The notes under the pieces are model-generated. The model was not told the origin of the DNA, made no database searches, and was given only the letters and a program-made list of their open reading frames with translations. A program made the position numbers and the translations under genes. 64,000 nucleotides of DNA, taken from Leisingera sp. ANG1. GTDB taxonomy: Bacteria > Pseudomonadota > Alphaproteobacteria > Rhodobacterales > Rhodobacteraceae. The stretch lies in NCBI RefSeq assembly GCF_000203975.2, contig NZ_AFCF02000001.1:813783-877782 (forward strand). The letters are read 5' to 3'. This document shows, one piece after another, positions 1-7,491 of the stretch. Position 1 is the stretch's first letter. Every line of letters starts with the position of its first letter.

Positions 1-217
1 CCTCGCGCAGTTCGGCCCTCAGGCGCTGCAGCTCGCGCGACAGGCTCACGAACTCCGGCACCCCGCCGCTTTCGCGCACCAGCCGGTTGACCAGCTCATT
101 CTCAGGGTCCTCGCATTTCGGCAGCGGCTTGCCGGCGCCTTGCAAGTTGTCAAAGGCGCCGTCCTTCTCGGCGGCTTCGATCCGGGCATTGATGAGGTCG
201 ATCAGCGGGTGGTCCAT
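1..217 (-). CDS. DUF1992 (DnaJ-homologue-like) protein, C-terminus cut by window edge
   Basis: The 72 visible residues begin MDHPLIDLINARIEAAEKDG and continue FDNLQGAGKPLP, the signature of the DUF1992 family (related to the conserved region of DnaJ homologue subfamily C member 28). No biochemical role is established for this family. The start is the ATG read leftwards from base 217. The reading frame is open to base 1, so the end lies outside the window. It sits downstream of the 5'-nucleotidase on the same strand but is separated from it by a terminator-like hairpin and a perfect palindrome, so it is probably transcribed on its own. Confidence 0.85.
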   Translation of the reverse strand, partial: MDHPLIDLINARIEAAEKDGAFDNLQGAGKPLPKCEDPENELVNRLVRESGGVPEFVSLSRELQRLRAELRE

Positions 218-300
218 GGCTTTATTCTGCCATGCACGCAGGCGGTGCGAAAGCCCCCGCCACCCCGTTAACAAACGGGTGGCGAAGGTTAAGGATGCTT

Positions 301-328
301 AAAAATAATGCGGCAGCCCTCCTGCCCG
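301..328 (-). terminator. Probable Rho-independent terminator of the 5'-nucleotidase gene
   Basis: Read leftwards, GGCAG and CTGCC form a short stem (322-326 with 312-316) followed by GCATTATTTTT. It lies about 55 bases past the nucleotidase stop. The stem is short, so the call is moderate. Confidence 0.5.
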
Positions 329-350
329 AATGTTTCGCGCGCGAAACATT
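329..350. repeat. Perfect 22-bp palindrome
   Basis: The half-site AATGTTTCGCG is followed directly by its exact reverse complement. It lies between the 5'-nucleotidase stop and the DUF1992 start, next to a terminator-like hairpin. The outer TGTTTC and GAAACA resemble the arms of a ParB parS site, but the centre is two bases too long for parS. It could be a protein-binding site or the base of an RNA hairpin. Confidence 0.8.
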
Positions 351-379
351 GGATCCGGTCCGGGCCTATTTGCCGCTAC

Positions 380-1960
380 CTATTTCACCTGCGAAATCCG
401 CCCGTCGGTATAGGGCACATAGGGGCCTTGGGCGGCCATGTATTCCGCCAGCACATCCGCCAGGTCGGGGCCAAAGTCATAGGCGTTCTTGTCGTCTCCT
501 TCGAACATCGCATAGCCGTCGCCGCCGTTGCGGACATAGTCATTGGTGACCACCACATAGGTCTTGGCCGGATCAACCGGCACAAAACCGTCGCCCTCCG
601 CCACCAGCACCTCGGTGACTCGGCCCGCGTTCGGCGCGGCGGAGCTGTCCCAGCTGAATTTCAGCCCGGCCACCTGCGGGAAGCGGCCCTTGACGTCCTC
701 CACCTGGCTGACGCCGTTCTCCAGCGCCGCGACCAAAGTCGCGCCGTCGATCTGGAAGGTCGACAGCGTGTTCTGGAATGGCAGGATGGTCAGCACCTCC
801 CCCATGGTGACCTCCCCCGCATCCAGGCTGGCCCGGATACCACCGGAGTTGGCAATGGCAATGGTCACGCCCTGATCCTTCACCCGGTCCAGCATTGCAT
901 CAGCCACTAGGTTGCCCATCGGGCACTCCTGCACCCGGCACACATCGCGACTGCCTTCGATGGGTTCCGCGGCCTCTGCCACCACCTTGTTTCGGATCTC
1001 ATCCAGCGGCTGCGCCAGTTCCGCGATCCGGTCGAGGGTCGCCGCATCCTCGCTGACTGCGGCATCCATGATCAGCGGCTCGCCGCTGGCGCTGACAACA
1101 TTGCCCGCATCGTCAAACGTCACGTTCAGCTCACCCAGGAACTTGCCATAGGCATAGGCCTGCACAATCTGCACCCCGTTCACCACGGTCGGATACGGCC
1201 CGGCGGCCTTCTCGGAAGTGTTGGACAGGTAGGTGTTGCTGTGTCCGCCAACGATTACATCTACGCCGGAGGTCTCTGCCGCCACCCGCTGGTCCACACC
1301 ATAGCCGGAATGGCTGAGCACCACGATCTTGTTCACGCCTTCTGCCGTCAGCCTGTCCACCTCTGCCTGCACCGCCGCAACAGGATCGGAGAAATGCACG
1401 TTCTTGCCGGGACTTGCCAGTTCATGCGTGTCCTCCGGCGTCAGCCCGATCAGGCCGATCTTCTCGCCGCCCCGCTCGATCACCGTGGATTTCTTCAGCA
1501 CATCCGCCAGCGCCGGTTCACCCGACACATCCGCATTCGACATCAGCACCGGAAAGCCCACCGCATCCATGAAACCGCGCAGCACTTCCGGCCCGTCGTC
1601 GAATTCATGATTGCCGACGGTCATCCCGTCATAGCCCAGCTGGTTCATGAACTCCGCCGCGGCCTTGCCCTTGTAGTAGGTGTAGAACAGCGATCCCTGG
1701 AACTGGTCGCCGCCATCCACCAGGATCGAATTCTCCGCCCGTCCCCGTGCGTCCGCGATGGCCGTCACCAGCCGCGCGGTGCCGCCGAAACATTTGCCCT
1801 CAGCCTGATCTTCGGCGTCGCAGGTGCTGTCGTATTTGTTGATCGGCTCGAACCGCGAGTGGAAATCATTGGTATGCAGGATGGTCAGCTTGTACTCCGC
1901 CGCCGCGCTGCCCGAGATCAGGGCCAGGGCTGCAACCGATGTGAGAATACGTGCAATCAT
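380..1960 (-). CDS. Secreted 5'-nucleotidase / metallophosphatase (UshA-like)
   Basis: Predicted 526-aa exported enzyme that removes phosphate from nucleotides (and possibly nucleotide sugars) outside the cytoplasm. An N-terminal signal peptide (MIARILTSVAALALISGSAAA) is followed by the metallophosphatase domain with HTNDFHSRF, DGGDQFQGS, GNHEFDDG, LSHSGYGVD and GGHSN, which supply the two-metal site. The C-terminal 5'-nucleotidase domain carries NSGGIRASL and NDYVRNGGDGY, the substrate-binding face. An upstream in-frame ATG at 2020 is less likely because it would bury the signal peptide; GGGAG lies upstream of the chosen ATG. It is single-gene and probably scavenges phosphate and nucleosides, fitting the salvage genes at 23.5-27 kb. 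The exact substrate is inferred. Confidence 0.9.
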   Translation of the reverse strand: MIARILTSVAALALISGSAAAEYKLTILHTNDFHSRFEPINKYDSTCDAEDQAEGKCFGGTARLVTAIADARGRAENSILVDGGDQFQGSLFYTYYKGKAAAEFMNQLGYDGMTVGNHEFDDGPEVLRGFMDAVGFPVLMSNADVSGEPALADVLKKSTVIERGGEKIGLIGLTPEDTHELASPGKNVHFSDPVAAVQAEVDRLTAEGVNKIVVLSHSGYGVDQRVAAETSGVDVIVGGHSNTYLSNTSEKAAGPYPTVVNGVQIVQAYAYGKFLGELNVTFDDAGNVVSASGEPLIMDAAVSEDAATLDRIAELAQPLDEIRNKVVAEAAEPIEGSRDVCRVQECPMGNLVADAMLDRVKDQGVTIAIANSGGIRASLDAGEVTMGEVLTILPFQNTLSTFQIDGATLVAALENGVSQVEDVKGRFPQVAGLKFSWDSSAAPNAGRVTEVLVAEGDGFVPVDPAKTYVVVTNDYVRNGGDGYAMFEGDDKNAYDFGPDLADVLAEYMAAQGPYVPYTDGRISQVK

Positions 1961-2121
1961 GAGGAGCGCTCCCGTTGTTCTGTTTTTGGGAATCCTGCGC
2001 CCAAACCCCGCGCCGGTCAAAGGGGAAAAGCCGTAGTGCTGCCTCCCCTTGCGTCAGCTTGACCGGCGGCTAGCCCCCAATCCCCCTTGATTCCTTTGCA
2101 AACGCAGGGCATCAGGCCGCT

Positions 2122-2460
2122 ATGCTGATTTACAAGATTTTCCGGGCGGACGAATGGGCCGCACTGCAGGCCGCGGGCGAGACGCCGGGCGCGCCGATCG
2201 ATGTTGCGGACGGCTATGTCCATTTCTCCACCGCTGCCCAGGCGGCGGAAACCGCAGCCAAGCATTTTGCCGGCGCCGAGGGGCTGACCCTGCTGGCCTG
2301 CGATGCGGATGCGATGGGCGCGGACCTGAAGTGGGAAGTGTCCCGCGGCGGCGCCGAGTTCCCGCATCTCTACCGCGATATCCGCATGTCGGATGTGGTC
2401 TGGGCCAAGCAGCTTCCGCTGGTCGAGGGCACCCATCAGTTCCCGGAGGAAATGGCATGA
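2122..2460 (+). CDS. DUF952 family protein
   Basis: A 112-aa protein beginning [15 protein letters not shown] with the internal [10 protein letters not shown] motif and the late [13 protein letters not shown] region, all typical of DUF952. The family is small and of unproven function, often compared with glutathione-transferase-like or ADP-ribosyl-type folds. Its stop overlaps the pyrD start in an ATGA arrangement, so the two are translationally coupled and the protein is the first gene of a DUF952-pyrD-arsC-like operon. No signal peptide or membrane segment is visible. Confidence 0.88.
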   Translation: MLIYKIFRADEWAALQAAGETPGAPIDVADGYVHFSTAAQAAETAAKHFAGAEGLTLLACDADAMGADLKWEVSRGGAEFPHLYRDIRMSDVVWAKQLPLVEGTHQFPEEMA

Positions 2461-3515
2461 AGCTGACAGAGAAGCTGGCCCTTGCCGCGATGCACCGGAT
2501 CGACCCGGAGGCCGCGCACGGGCTGTCGGTGAAGGCACTGACGATGGGACTGGCCCCAGCTCCCGGCCCGGTCACCTCTGCCCGGCTCAAGACCACGCTG
2601 GCCGGGATTGACCTGCCGAACCCGGTTGGTTTGGCGGCTGGCTATGACAAGAACGCCGAGGCACTGGCACCGCTGTCAAAATCCGGCTTCGGCTTTATCG
2701 AGGTCGGCGCGGCGACGCCCCGCCCGCAGCCGGGCAATCCCAAGCCGCGATTGTTCCGCCTGACGGAGGACAAGGCGGCCATCAACCGCTTCGGCTTCAA
2801 CAATGAGGGCATGGCGGCCATCGGAGCGCGTCTGGCGCAGCGCCCGCGCGATGCGGTCATTGGCCTGAACCTCGGCGCCAACAAGGACAGCGAGGACCGC
2901 GCCGCGGATTTTGCCAAGGTGCTGGCCCACTGCGGCGCGCATCTGGATTTTGCGACCGTCAACGTGTCCTCGCCCAATACCGAAAAACTGCGCGACCTGC
3001 AGGGCAAGGCGGCGCTGTCAGCGCTGCTGGCCGGTGTGATCGAGACCCGCGAGGGCCTTAGCCGCCGGGTGCCGGTGTTCCTGAAGATCGCGCCGGATCT
3101 GGACCGTGCGGGTATCGAGGATATTGCCGCCGTCGCTCTGGAAAGTGGCATCGACGCGGTGATTGCCACCAACACCACCCTGTCGCGCGACGGTTTGCAA
3201 AGCGCCCATAAGGGCGAGGCCGGCGGTCTGTCCGGCGCGCCGCTGTTTGAAAAGTCCACCCGGGTTCTGGCACAATTGTCGGAGCTTTTGGATGGCAAGG
3301 TGCCGCTGGTCGGCGTCGGCGGCATCAGCACGGCGGAACAGGCCTATGCCAAGATCTGCGCCGGGGCCGCTGCGGTGCAATTCTACACAGCAATGGTCTA
3401 TGGCGGGCTGTCGCTGGCCGGGGACATTGCCCGCGGGCTGGACGCGCTTCTCGCCCGGGACGGGTTTGAGAACGTCGCGCAAGCGGTTGGAACCAAACGG
3501 AAGGATTGGCTGTGA
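2457..3515 (+). CDS. pyrD: Dihydroorotate dehydrogenase (quinone), class 2
   Basis: The 352-aa FMN enzyme oxidises dihydroorotate to orotate in pyrimidine synthesis and passes electrons to quinone at the membrane. The N-terminal helices (about residues 1-45) fit the membrane-binding module of class 2 enzymes. The motifs [29 protein letters not shown] (catalytic Ser near 172), [26 protein letters not shown] and VGGIS line the FMN and substrate site. The length is normal. The start overlaps the DUF952 stop (ATGA) and the end overlaps the next start (GTGA), so all three genes are co-translated. Confidence 0.96.
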   Translation: MKLTEKLALAAMHRIDPEAAHGLSVKALTMGLAPAPGPVTSARLKTTLAGIDLPNPVGLAAGYDKNAEALAPLSKSGFGFIEVGAATPRPQPGNPKPRLFRLTEDKAAINRFGFNNEGMAAIGARLAQRPRDAVIGLNLGANKDSEDRAADFAKVLAHCGAHLDFATVNVSSPNTEKLRDLQGKAALSALLAGVIETREGLSRRVPVFLKIAPDLDRAGIEDIAAVALESGIDAVIATNTTLSRDGLQSAHKGEAGGLSGAPLFEKSTRVLAQLSELLDGKVPLVGVGGISTAEQAYAKICAGAAAVQFYTAMVYGGLSLAGDIARGLDALLARDGFENVAQAVGTKRKDWL

Positions 3516-3853
3516 TCACCTATTGGCATTACCCGAAATGCTCCAAATCCCGCGCGGGCCTTGCGCTGATCGAAGAGCGCGGTGCAGAGGTTCAGACCCG
3601 CGCTTATCTGGAGGATGCGCCCTCGGTTGAGGAACTGAAGGCGGTTCAGGCCGCGCTTGGCGTCTCCACAATTGAGATGATGCGAACCGGCGAGAAGGTC
3701 TTCAAGGAGCTGGGCCTAACGAAGGACAGCGCCGAGGAAGAGCTGCTGGCGGCGATGGCCGCGCATCCGATCCTGATCGAACGCCCGATTGCGATCAAGG
3801 ACGGCAAAGCGGTCATCGGCCGGCCGACCGAGGCGATCGAAACCCTGCTCTGA
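3512..3853 (+). CDS. ArsC family (glutaredoxin-type) reductase
   Basis: A 113-aa thioredoxin-fold protein of the ArsC/Spx superfamily. It keeps the arsenate reductase layout: the catalytic Cys10 in YPKCSKSR, Arg58 in [12 protein letters not shown], and Arg91 and Arg104 in [16 protein letters not shown], matching the arginines that hold arsenate in the plasmid-type enzyme. No arsenite pump or ArsR regulator is nearby, so a role in arsenic detoxification is inferred and another thiol-reductase role is possible. The GTG start at 3512 is chosen because it forms a GTGA overlap with the pyrD stop; an in-frame TTG lies two codons earlier. Confidence 0.85.
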   Translation: MITYWHYPKCSKSRAGLALIEERGAEVQTRAYLEDAPSVEELKAVQAALGVSTIEMMRTGEKVFKELGLTKDSAEEELLAAMAAHPILIERPIAIKDGKAVIGRPTEAIETLL

Positions 3854-3973
3854 CCGTTTCCCGGCGCGGGAAACGGCCAAAAATCCTGCGAGGATTTTTT
3901 TGGCGCTCCATTAGCGGCGGAGCGCCAGTTTTCCGCGCCGGAAAACTGGCCGGAATTCTCGCAGAATGCCGGC
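3854..3973. repeat. Composite multi-hairpin element, copy 1 (also acts as terminator)
   Basis: Five stems follow one another: CCGTTTCCCG/CGGGAAACGG (3854-3876), AAAAATCCT/AGGATTTTT followed by TT (3879-3901), TGGCGCTCC/GGAGCGCCA (3901-3927), GCCAGTTTTCCG/CGGAAAACTGGC (3924-3950) and GCCGGAATTCT/AGAATGCCGGC with one mismatch (3949-3973). It fills the gap between the converging arsC-like and MATE genes. The first three stems recur in the same order at 33416-33486. The second stem with its T-run looks like a terminator for the pyrD operon. Confidence 0.8.
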
Positions 3974-3977
3974 TTGC

Positions 3978-5297
3978 TTAGACGCCCACCTGCGCCTCCA
4001 GCCGCGGGTAGCGCAGGCCCAGCGTGACGCCGCGGGCGAGGTTCAGGACGATCAGCGCAGCCCAAAGGCCATGGTTGCCAAAGGTCGGCACCAGCAGCAG
4101 CAGTGCCGCCACATAGATGGCCACCGATTGCAGCATCGCCCAACGCATGTCGCGGGTCCAGGTGGCGCCGATATAGATGCCGTCGAACATGTAGCTGGCA
4201 ACGCTCAAGACCGGCAGCACCGCCGCCCAGATCAGGAATACACGGCCCGCTTCGCGCACCTCCGGCGAGGTGGACATCAGGTCGATCAGCCAGGGGCCGC
4301 CGGCGGCAAAGGCAATACCCAGCAGCACCGCACCGCCCACACCCCATTGCGAGGTCACGATGGAGGCACGGCGCACCCGCTGCCGGGCCTTGGCACCGAC
4401 CGCCCCACCCACCAAAGCCTCTGCCGAAAAGGCAAAACCATCCAGCGCGAAGGCGGTGATCTCGACAAATTGCAGCAGGATCTGATTGGCGGCGAGGTTC
4501 ACGTCGCCGATGCCGGAGCCGATGAACAGGAAGGTGGTGAAGGAGCCGGTCAGCAGCACCGAACGCACCATGATGTCGCCGTTCACTTGCATCATACGTT
4601 TGAGCCGTGCCGGATCGAACACCCGCGCCCAATCGCGCCATTGGTCGCCCGCAAAGGCATCGCGGCACAGGTAGAGCCCGAGCGCCAGCCCGCTCCACTC
4701 GGCGATCAGCGTGGCAATGGCAACGCCCTCCACACCCCAGCCGAGGCCAAGCACGAACCACAGGTCCAGCGCGATGTTCAACCCGTTCATCCAGACCTGC
4801 AGCAGGAATACGCCGCGGGTGCGCTCCACCGCGATCAGCCAGCCGGTGACGGCATAAAGCGCGATGGTGGCCGGTGCGCCCCAGATCCGGATCTGCAGGT
4901 AGTCACGGGCCAGGCTTTCGACCTCGGCACTGGCGGGTGCCAGTGCGAAGGCGCCCCAGAAAACGGCGCCTTGCGCGATGATAAAGACGGCTCCGGCAGC
5001 AAAGGCCAGGAGCAGCCCGCGCATCAGAAGCGCGCCGGTTTCCCCCCAGTCCCCGGCCCCGCGCGCCTGCGCTGCGAGACCTGTGGTGCCCATGCGCAGG
5101 AAACCGAAGATCCAGTAGATCGTCGCCAGAATCACCGCGCCGATGCCCACCGCGCCAATTGGCGCAGCCTCGCCCATCTGCCCCACGACGCCGGTGTCGA
5201 CGGCGCCCAGAATGGGAACCGTGGCGTTCGACAGCACAATCGGCAATGCGATGCTGAGCACCCGTCTATGGGTGATCTCCGTGTCCGCGCTGGTCAT
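3978..5297 (-). CDS. MATE family efflux transporter
   Basis: A 439-aa integral membrane protein with about twelve hydrophobic helices, of the MatE type (DinF-like branch). Typical features are the N-terminal RRVLSIALPIVLSNATVPILGAVDT region, the repeat of the same topology in the second half (about residues 225-420), and conserved stretches such as GLAAQARGAG and FALDGFAFSAEALVG. Such proteins export organic cations or drugs in exchange for H+ or Na+; the substrate here cannot be read. It begins four bases after the stop of the upstream thioesterase and so is the last gene of a thioesterase-thioesterase-MATE operon. Confidence 0.9.
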   Translation of the reverse strand: MTSADTEITHRRVLSIALPIVLSNATVPILGAVDTGVVGQMGEAAPIGAVGIGAVILATIYWIFGFLRMGTTGLAAQARGAGDWGETGALLMRGLLLAFAAGAVFIIAQGAVFWGAFALAPASAEVESLARDYLQIRIWGAPATIALYAVTGWLIAVERTRGVFLLQVWMNGLNIALDLWFVLGLGWGVEGVAIATLIAEWSGLALGLYLCRDAFAGDQWRDWARVFDPARLKRMMQVNGDIMVRSVLLTGSFTTFLFIGSGIGDVNLAANQILLQFVEITAFALDGFAFSAEALVGGAVGAKARQRVRRASIVTSQWGVGGAVLLGIAFAAGGPWLIDLMSTSPEVREAGRVFLIWAAVLPVLSVASYMFDGIYIGATWTRDMRWAMLQSVAIYVAALLLLVPTFGNHGLWAALIVLNLARGVTLGLRYPRLEAQVGV

Positions 5298-5301
5298 CCG
5301 G

Positions 5302-5820
5302 TCAGCCTTCGCCGTTCTGGTCCTGCGGCATCAGGAAATGGCCGGTGGCCTGGGCAAACAGCTTGTCCTTGTGATCCTGCCAGGCCTCCACATGCACCGA
5401 GGCATAGCGGCGCCCCGAACGGTTCACCCGGGCGCGGGCATAGGCATCGCGCGGCAAGCCGGAACGCAGGTAGTCGACGGTGAAGTCGATGGTTTTGGGC
5501 TGGCGCGGCAGGTTGCCCTTGGCCATTTCCGCCGGGTCCAGATCACCGCTTTCGATGCGCTGCCAAAGGTGCGACCAGTTGAGCGTGATCATCGCGGTGA
5601 TTTCCAGGAAGGCCGCCGTCACCCCGCCGTGGATCGCCGGCAGGAAGGGGTTGCCGATCAGCTTGTCATCGAAATTCAGCACCGCAGTCAGCTCATCACC
5701 GCGGCGCTCGAAGGTCACGTTCAGGAAGCGGATGTAGGGCACCGAGTCGACCAGCGCCGACAGGGCTGCATCGCGGCGCTGCTTGACCACCTGGATCGGT
5801 TCGGGACGGGGGCGGCTCAA
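5302..5820 (-). CDS. PaaI-type hot-dog thioesterase (second of tandem pair)
   Basis: A 172-aa hot-dog fold acyl-CoA thioesterase. The core [25 protein letters not shown] holds the HGG motif where the catalytic Asp/Asn-type residue follows in this family, and [13 protein letters not shown] is the usual central strand. The best start is a TTG at 5820-5818: it overlaps the stop of the preceding thioesterase as TTGA, and GGAGAAG lies about six bases upstream. A GTG twelve codons later is the alternative. The pair is translationally coupled and may act as a heteromer; the acyl substrate is unknown. Confidence 0.85.
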   Translation of the reverse strand: MSRPRPEPIQVVKQRRDAALSALVDSVPYIRFLNVTFERRGDELTAVLNFDDKLIGNPFLPAIHGGVTAAFLEITAMITLNWSHLWQRIESGDLDPAEMAKGNLPRQPKTIDFTVDYLRSGLPRDAYARARVNRSGRRYASVHVEAWQDHKDKLFAQATGHFLMPQDQNGEG

Positions 5821-6239
5821 AACTTCTTCTCCACGGTAAAGGCGCCTGAGGCGGTGGCGACGGGGCGGTCCGTGTCCTCGTCCATTGCGACCGCGCGGAC
5901 AAAGGCCACGGTGCGGGTGATGTGGTGGCAGGTGGCGCGGGTGGTAATGGCCTGTCCCGGTGTGGCGGGGCGCATATAGTCGATGCGCAAGTCGATGGTG
6001 GCGGTGCCGCCAGGGGCGGAGGGATGGCTCATCACCGCTGCGCCGCAGCATGTGTCCATCAGGGCTGAGACTGCACCGCCGTGAATGACGCCGGTGGCGG
6101 GATCGCCGATCAGCTTTTCGTCATAGGCCATGCGGATCTCGGCGGTACCGTCGCCGATCTCTGTCAGCTTCATTCCCAATTGCTTGGCGTGCGGAATCGC
6201 TTCGATGAACTGGCGCGCGAGGTCGGTCTTGTCGGCCAT
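5817..6239 (-). CDS. PaaI-type hot-dog thioesterase (first of tandem pair)
   Basis: A 140-aa single hot-dog domain protein. The stretch [30 protein letters not shown] contains the HGG motif and the following Asp-containing helix that forms the active site in PaaI-like acyl-CoA thioesterases; [13 protein letters not shown] is the central strand. The ATG at 6239 follows a shared intergenic region with a divergent merR gene, which may regulate it. It is coupled to a second thioesterase and a MATE pump downstream. Substrates are inferred to be aryl- or medium-chain acyl-CoAs. Confidence 0.88.
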   Translation of the reverse strand: MADKTDLARQFIEAIPHAKQLGMKLTEIGDGTAEIRMAYDEKLIGDPATGVIHGGAVSALMDTCCGAAVMSHPSAPGGTATIDLRIDYMRPATPGQAITTRATCHHITRTVAFVRAVAMDEDTDRPVATASGAFTVEKKF

Positions 6240-6314
6240 GGGAGTGTCCTTTGGATTCTCTCCCTCATCTTTGGCCCTGCCCCGGCAAAAGCGCAAGTGT
6301 GCCGCCGCGGAGGT

Positions 6315-6336
6315 TGCACTGTTCGCTGCAAGTGCA
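6315..6336. promoter_or_regulatory. Dyad in divergent merR/thioesterase promoter
   Basis: TGCACT (6315-6320) and AGTGCA (6331-6336) form an inverted repeat with 10 bases between the arms, in the 123-base gap between the divergent thioesterase and merR starts. The size and position fit a MerR-type operator between spaced promoter elements. No binding evidence exists. Confidence 0.45.
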
Positions 6337-6362
6337 TAGGTTCCCGGCAAGGGAGACGACGG

Positions 6363-6731
6363 ATGACCGACAAAAGATTGTCATTCAAGGAAATGTGCGC
6401 AGAGTTCGAGGTCACGCCGCGGACGCTGCGCTACTATGAATACATCGAATTGCTGCAGCCGGACCGCGAAGGCCGGTCGCGGTTCTACGGAGCGCGGGAG
6501 CGCGCCCGGATGAAACTGATCCTGCGCGGGCGCAAGTTCGGCTTTCAGCTGGAAGAGATCCGCCAGTGGCTGCTGATCTATGAGAAAGAGGGCAACGACG
6601 CCCAGAACCACGCCTTCATGGAAATGGCCGACCGGCAGCTGGTGGAGCTGGAAAAGCAGCGTGAGCAGATCAATGAGGCCATCGAAGAGCTGAGCGAGCT
6701 GCGCGAAAGCACCCGGGCGCTGCTTAAATAG
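6363..6731 (+). CDS. MerR family transcriptional regulator
   Basis: A 122-aa regulator. Residues 5-72 form the MerR winged helix: [19 protein letters not shown] (helix-turn-helix), then [31 protein letters not shown] (wing and helices). Residues 85-122 form a coiled coil for dimerisation. There is no C-terminal effector domain and no cysteine pattern for metal binding, so the signal is not visible. A GGGAGA ribosome site precedes the ATG. It is transcribed away from the thioesterase-MATE operon and shares close similarity with the MerR gene 280 bases downstream, suggesting duplication. Confidence 0.92.
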   Translation: MTDKRLSFKEMCAEFEVTPRTLRYYEYIELLQPDREGRSRFYGARERARMKLILRGRKFGFQLEEIRQWLLIYEKEGNDAQNHAFMEMADRQLVELEKQREQINEAIEELSELRESTRALLK

Positions 6732-6756
6732 GGCCAGCACATCTTTCCGGTAATTG

Positions 6757-6785
6757 AACCCCGTCCTTTTGGCGGGGTTTTTCTT
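6757..6785 (+). terminator. Rho-independent terminator after merR
   Basis: AACCCCG pairs with CGGGGTT and is followed by TTTCTTTT. Confidence 0.85.
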
Positions 6786-6864
6786 TTGCAGATTCCGCTG
6801 CCGGATTCGCCAGGTTTCTGGCCAGGTGCATTGGCGAAACCCGCCTGCAGACAGCCAGTCAGCC

Positions 6865-6951
6865 CGTAACGTTACGTCACTTTATGTTCGTTTTGCGAAC
6901 CAGTAACGCCCCGAAAAGTGACGCAACGTACAACTTACGTAAACGTAAAGT
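6865..6951. promoter_or_regulatory. Cluster of palindromes upstream of second merR gene
   Basis: Three symmetric elements lie together: CGTAACGTTACG (6865-6876, perfect), GTTCG/CGAAC (6886-6900) and TTACGT-AA-ACGTAA (6936-6949, perfect). The last resembles the ACGT-rich sites described for MerR regulators of acyl-CoA degradation such as LiuR. They fit autoregulation of the following merR and perhaps control of the downstream fatty-acid genes; this is inference. Confidence 0.55.
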
Positions 6952-7013
6952 CAGTCTTGATCGAAATCCGAACTGCGCACAGCTTGGGCCTGCACCAAGC
7001 CGTAAGAGTGACG

Positions 7014-7418
7014 ATGATGACCGAAGAAACCATGACCATCCGCGAGATGTGCGAGGCCTTTGACGTGACGCCCCGCACGCTCCGGTTCTACGAAGCCAAG
7101 GAACTGCTGTTCCCGATCCGCGACGGCCAGAAGCGGCTGTTCACCAAACGCGACCGCGCCCGGCTGAAGCTGATCCTGCGCGGCAAGCGGTTCGGGTTCA
7201 GTCTGGAGGAAATCCGCCAGCTGCTGGAGCTGTACCACGTCGGCGACCAGCAGGTGACCCAGCTCACCAAGACCTATGAGGTCGCGCGTGACCGGCTCGC
7301 CGATATGGAGCGCCAGCGCGAGGAGCTGACCGAGGCAATCGAGGACCTGAAGGACCAGCTGGCCTGGGGCGAGAAGATGATCGCCTCGATGAAGGCTAAG
7401 CAGGAGGCGGCCGAATAG
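7014..7418 (+). CDS. MerR family regulator, likely controlling the fatty-acid degradation cluster
   Basis: A 134-aa MerR-type protein with [25 protein letters not shown] (helix-turn-helix) and [25 protein letters not shown] (wing region), followed by a coiled coil (about 85-130). No effector domain follows. Start choice is uncertain: ATGs at 7014, 7017 and 7032 are all possible and an upstream frame is open to 6918. It is followed after 73 bases by an acyl-CoA dehydrogenase gene, and MerR proteins of this short type (LiuR and relatives) commonly control acyl-CoA catabolism, so that role is inferred. Confidence 0.88.
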   Translation: MMTEETMTIREMCEAFDVTPRTLRFYEAKELLFPIRDGQKRLFTKRDRARLKLILRGKRFGFSLEEIRQLLELYHVGDQQVTQLTKTYEVARDRLADMERQREELTEAIEDLKDQLAWGEKMIASMKAKQEAAE

Positions 7419-7491
7419 GCCGCCGCCCCGCCCTTTCCCGCCGGCCTGCCCGGCATTGACCACGATCACCAAGACCCTGAAGAGGACCGCA

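Noticed and set aside
329-350. parS centromere site
   Set aside because: parS needs GTTTC and GAAAC with a four-base ACGT-like centre; here the centre is six bases, and no parA or parB gene is near.
3512-3853. Arsenic resistance island
   Set aside because: The ArsC-like protein keeps catalytic residues, but arsR, arsB/acr3 and arsH are absent and the gene is coupled to pyrD.
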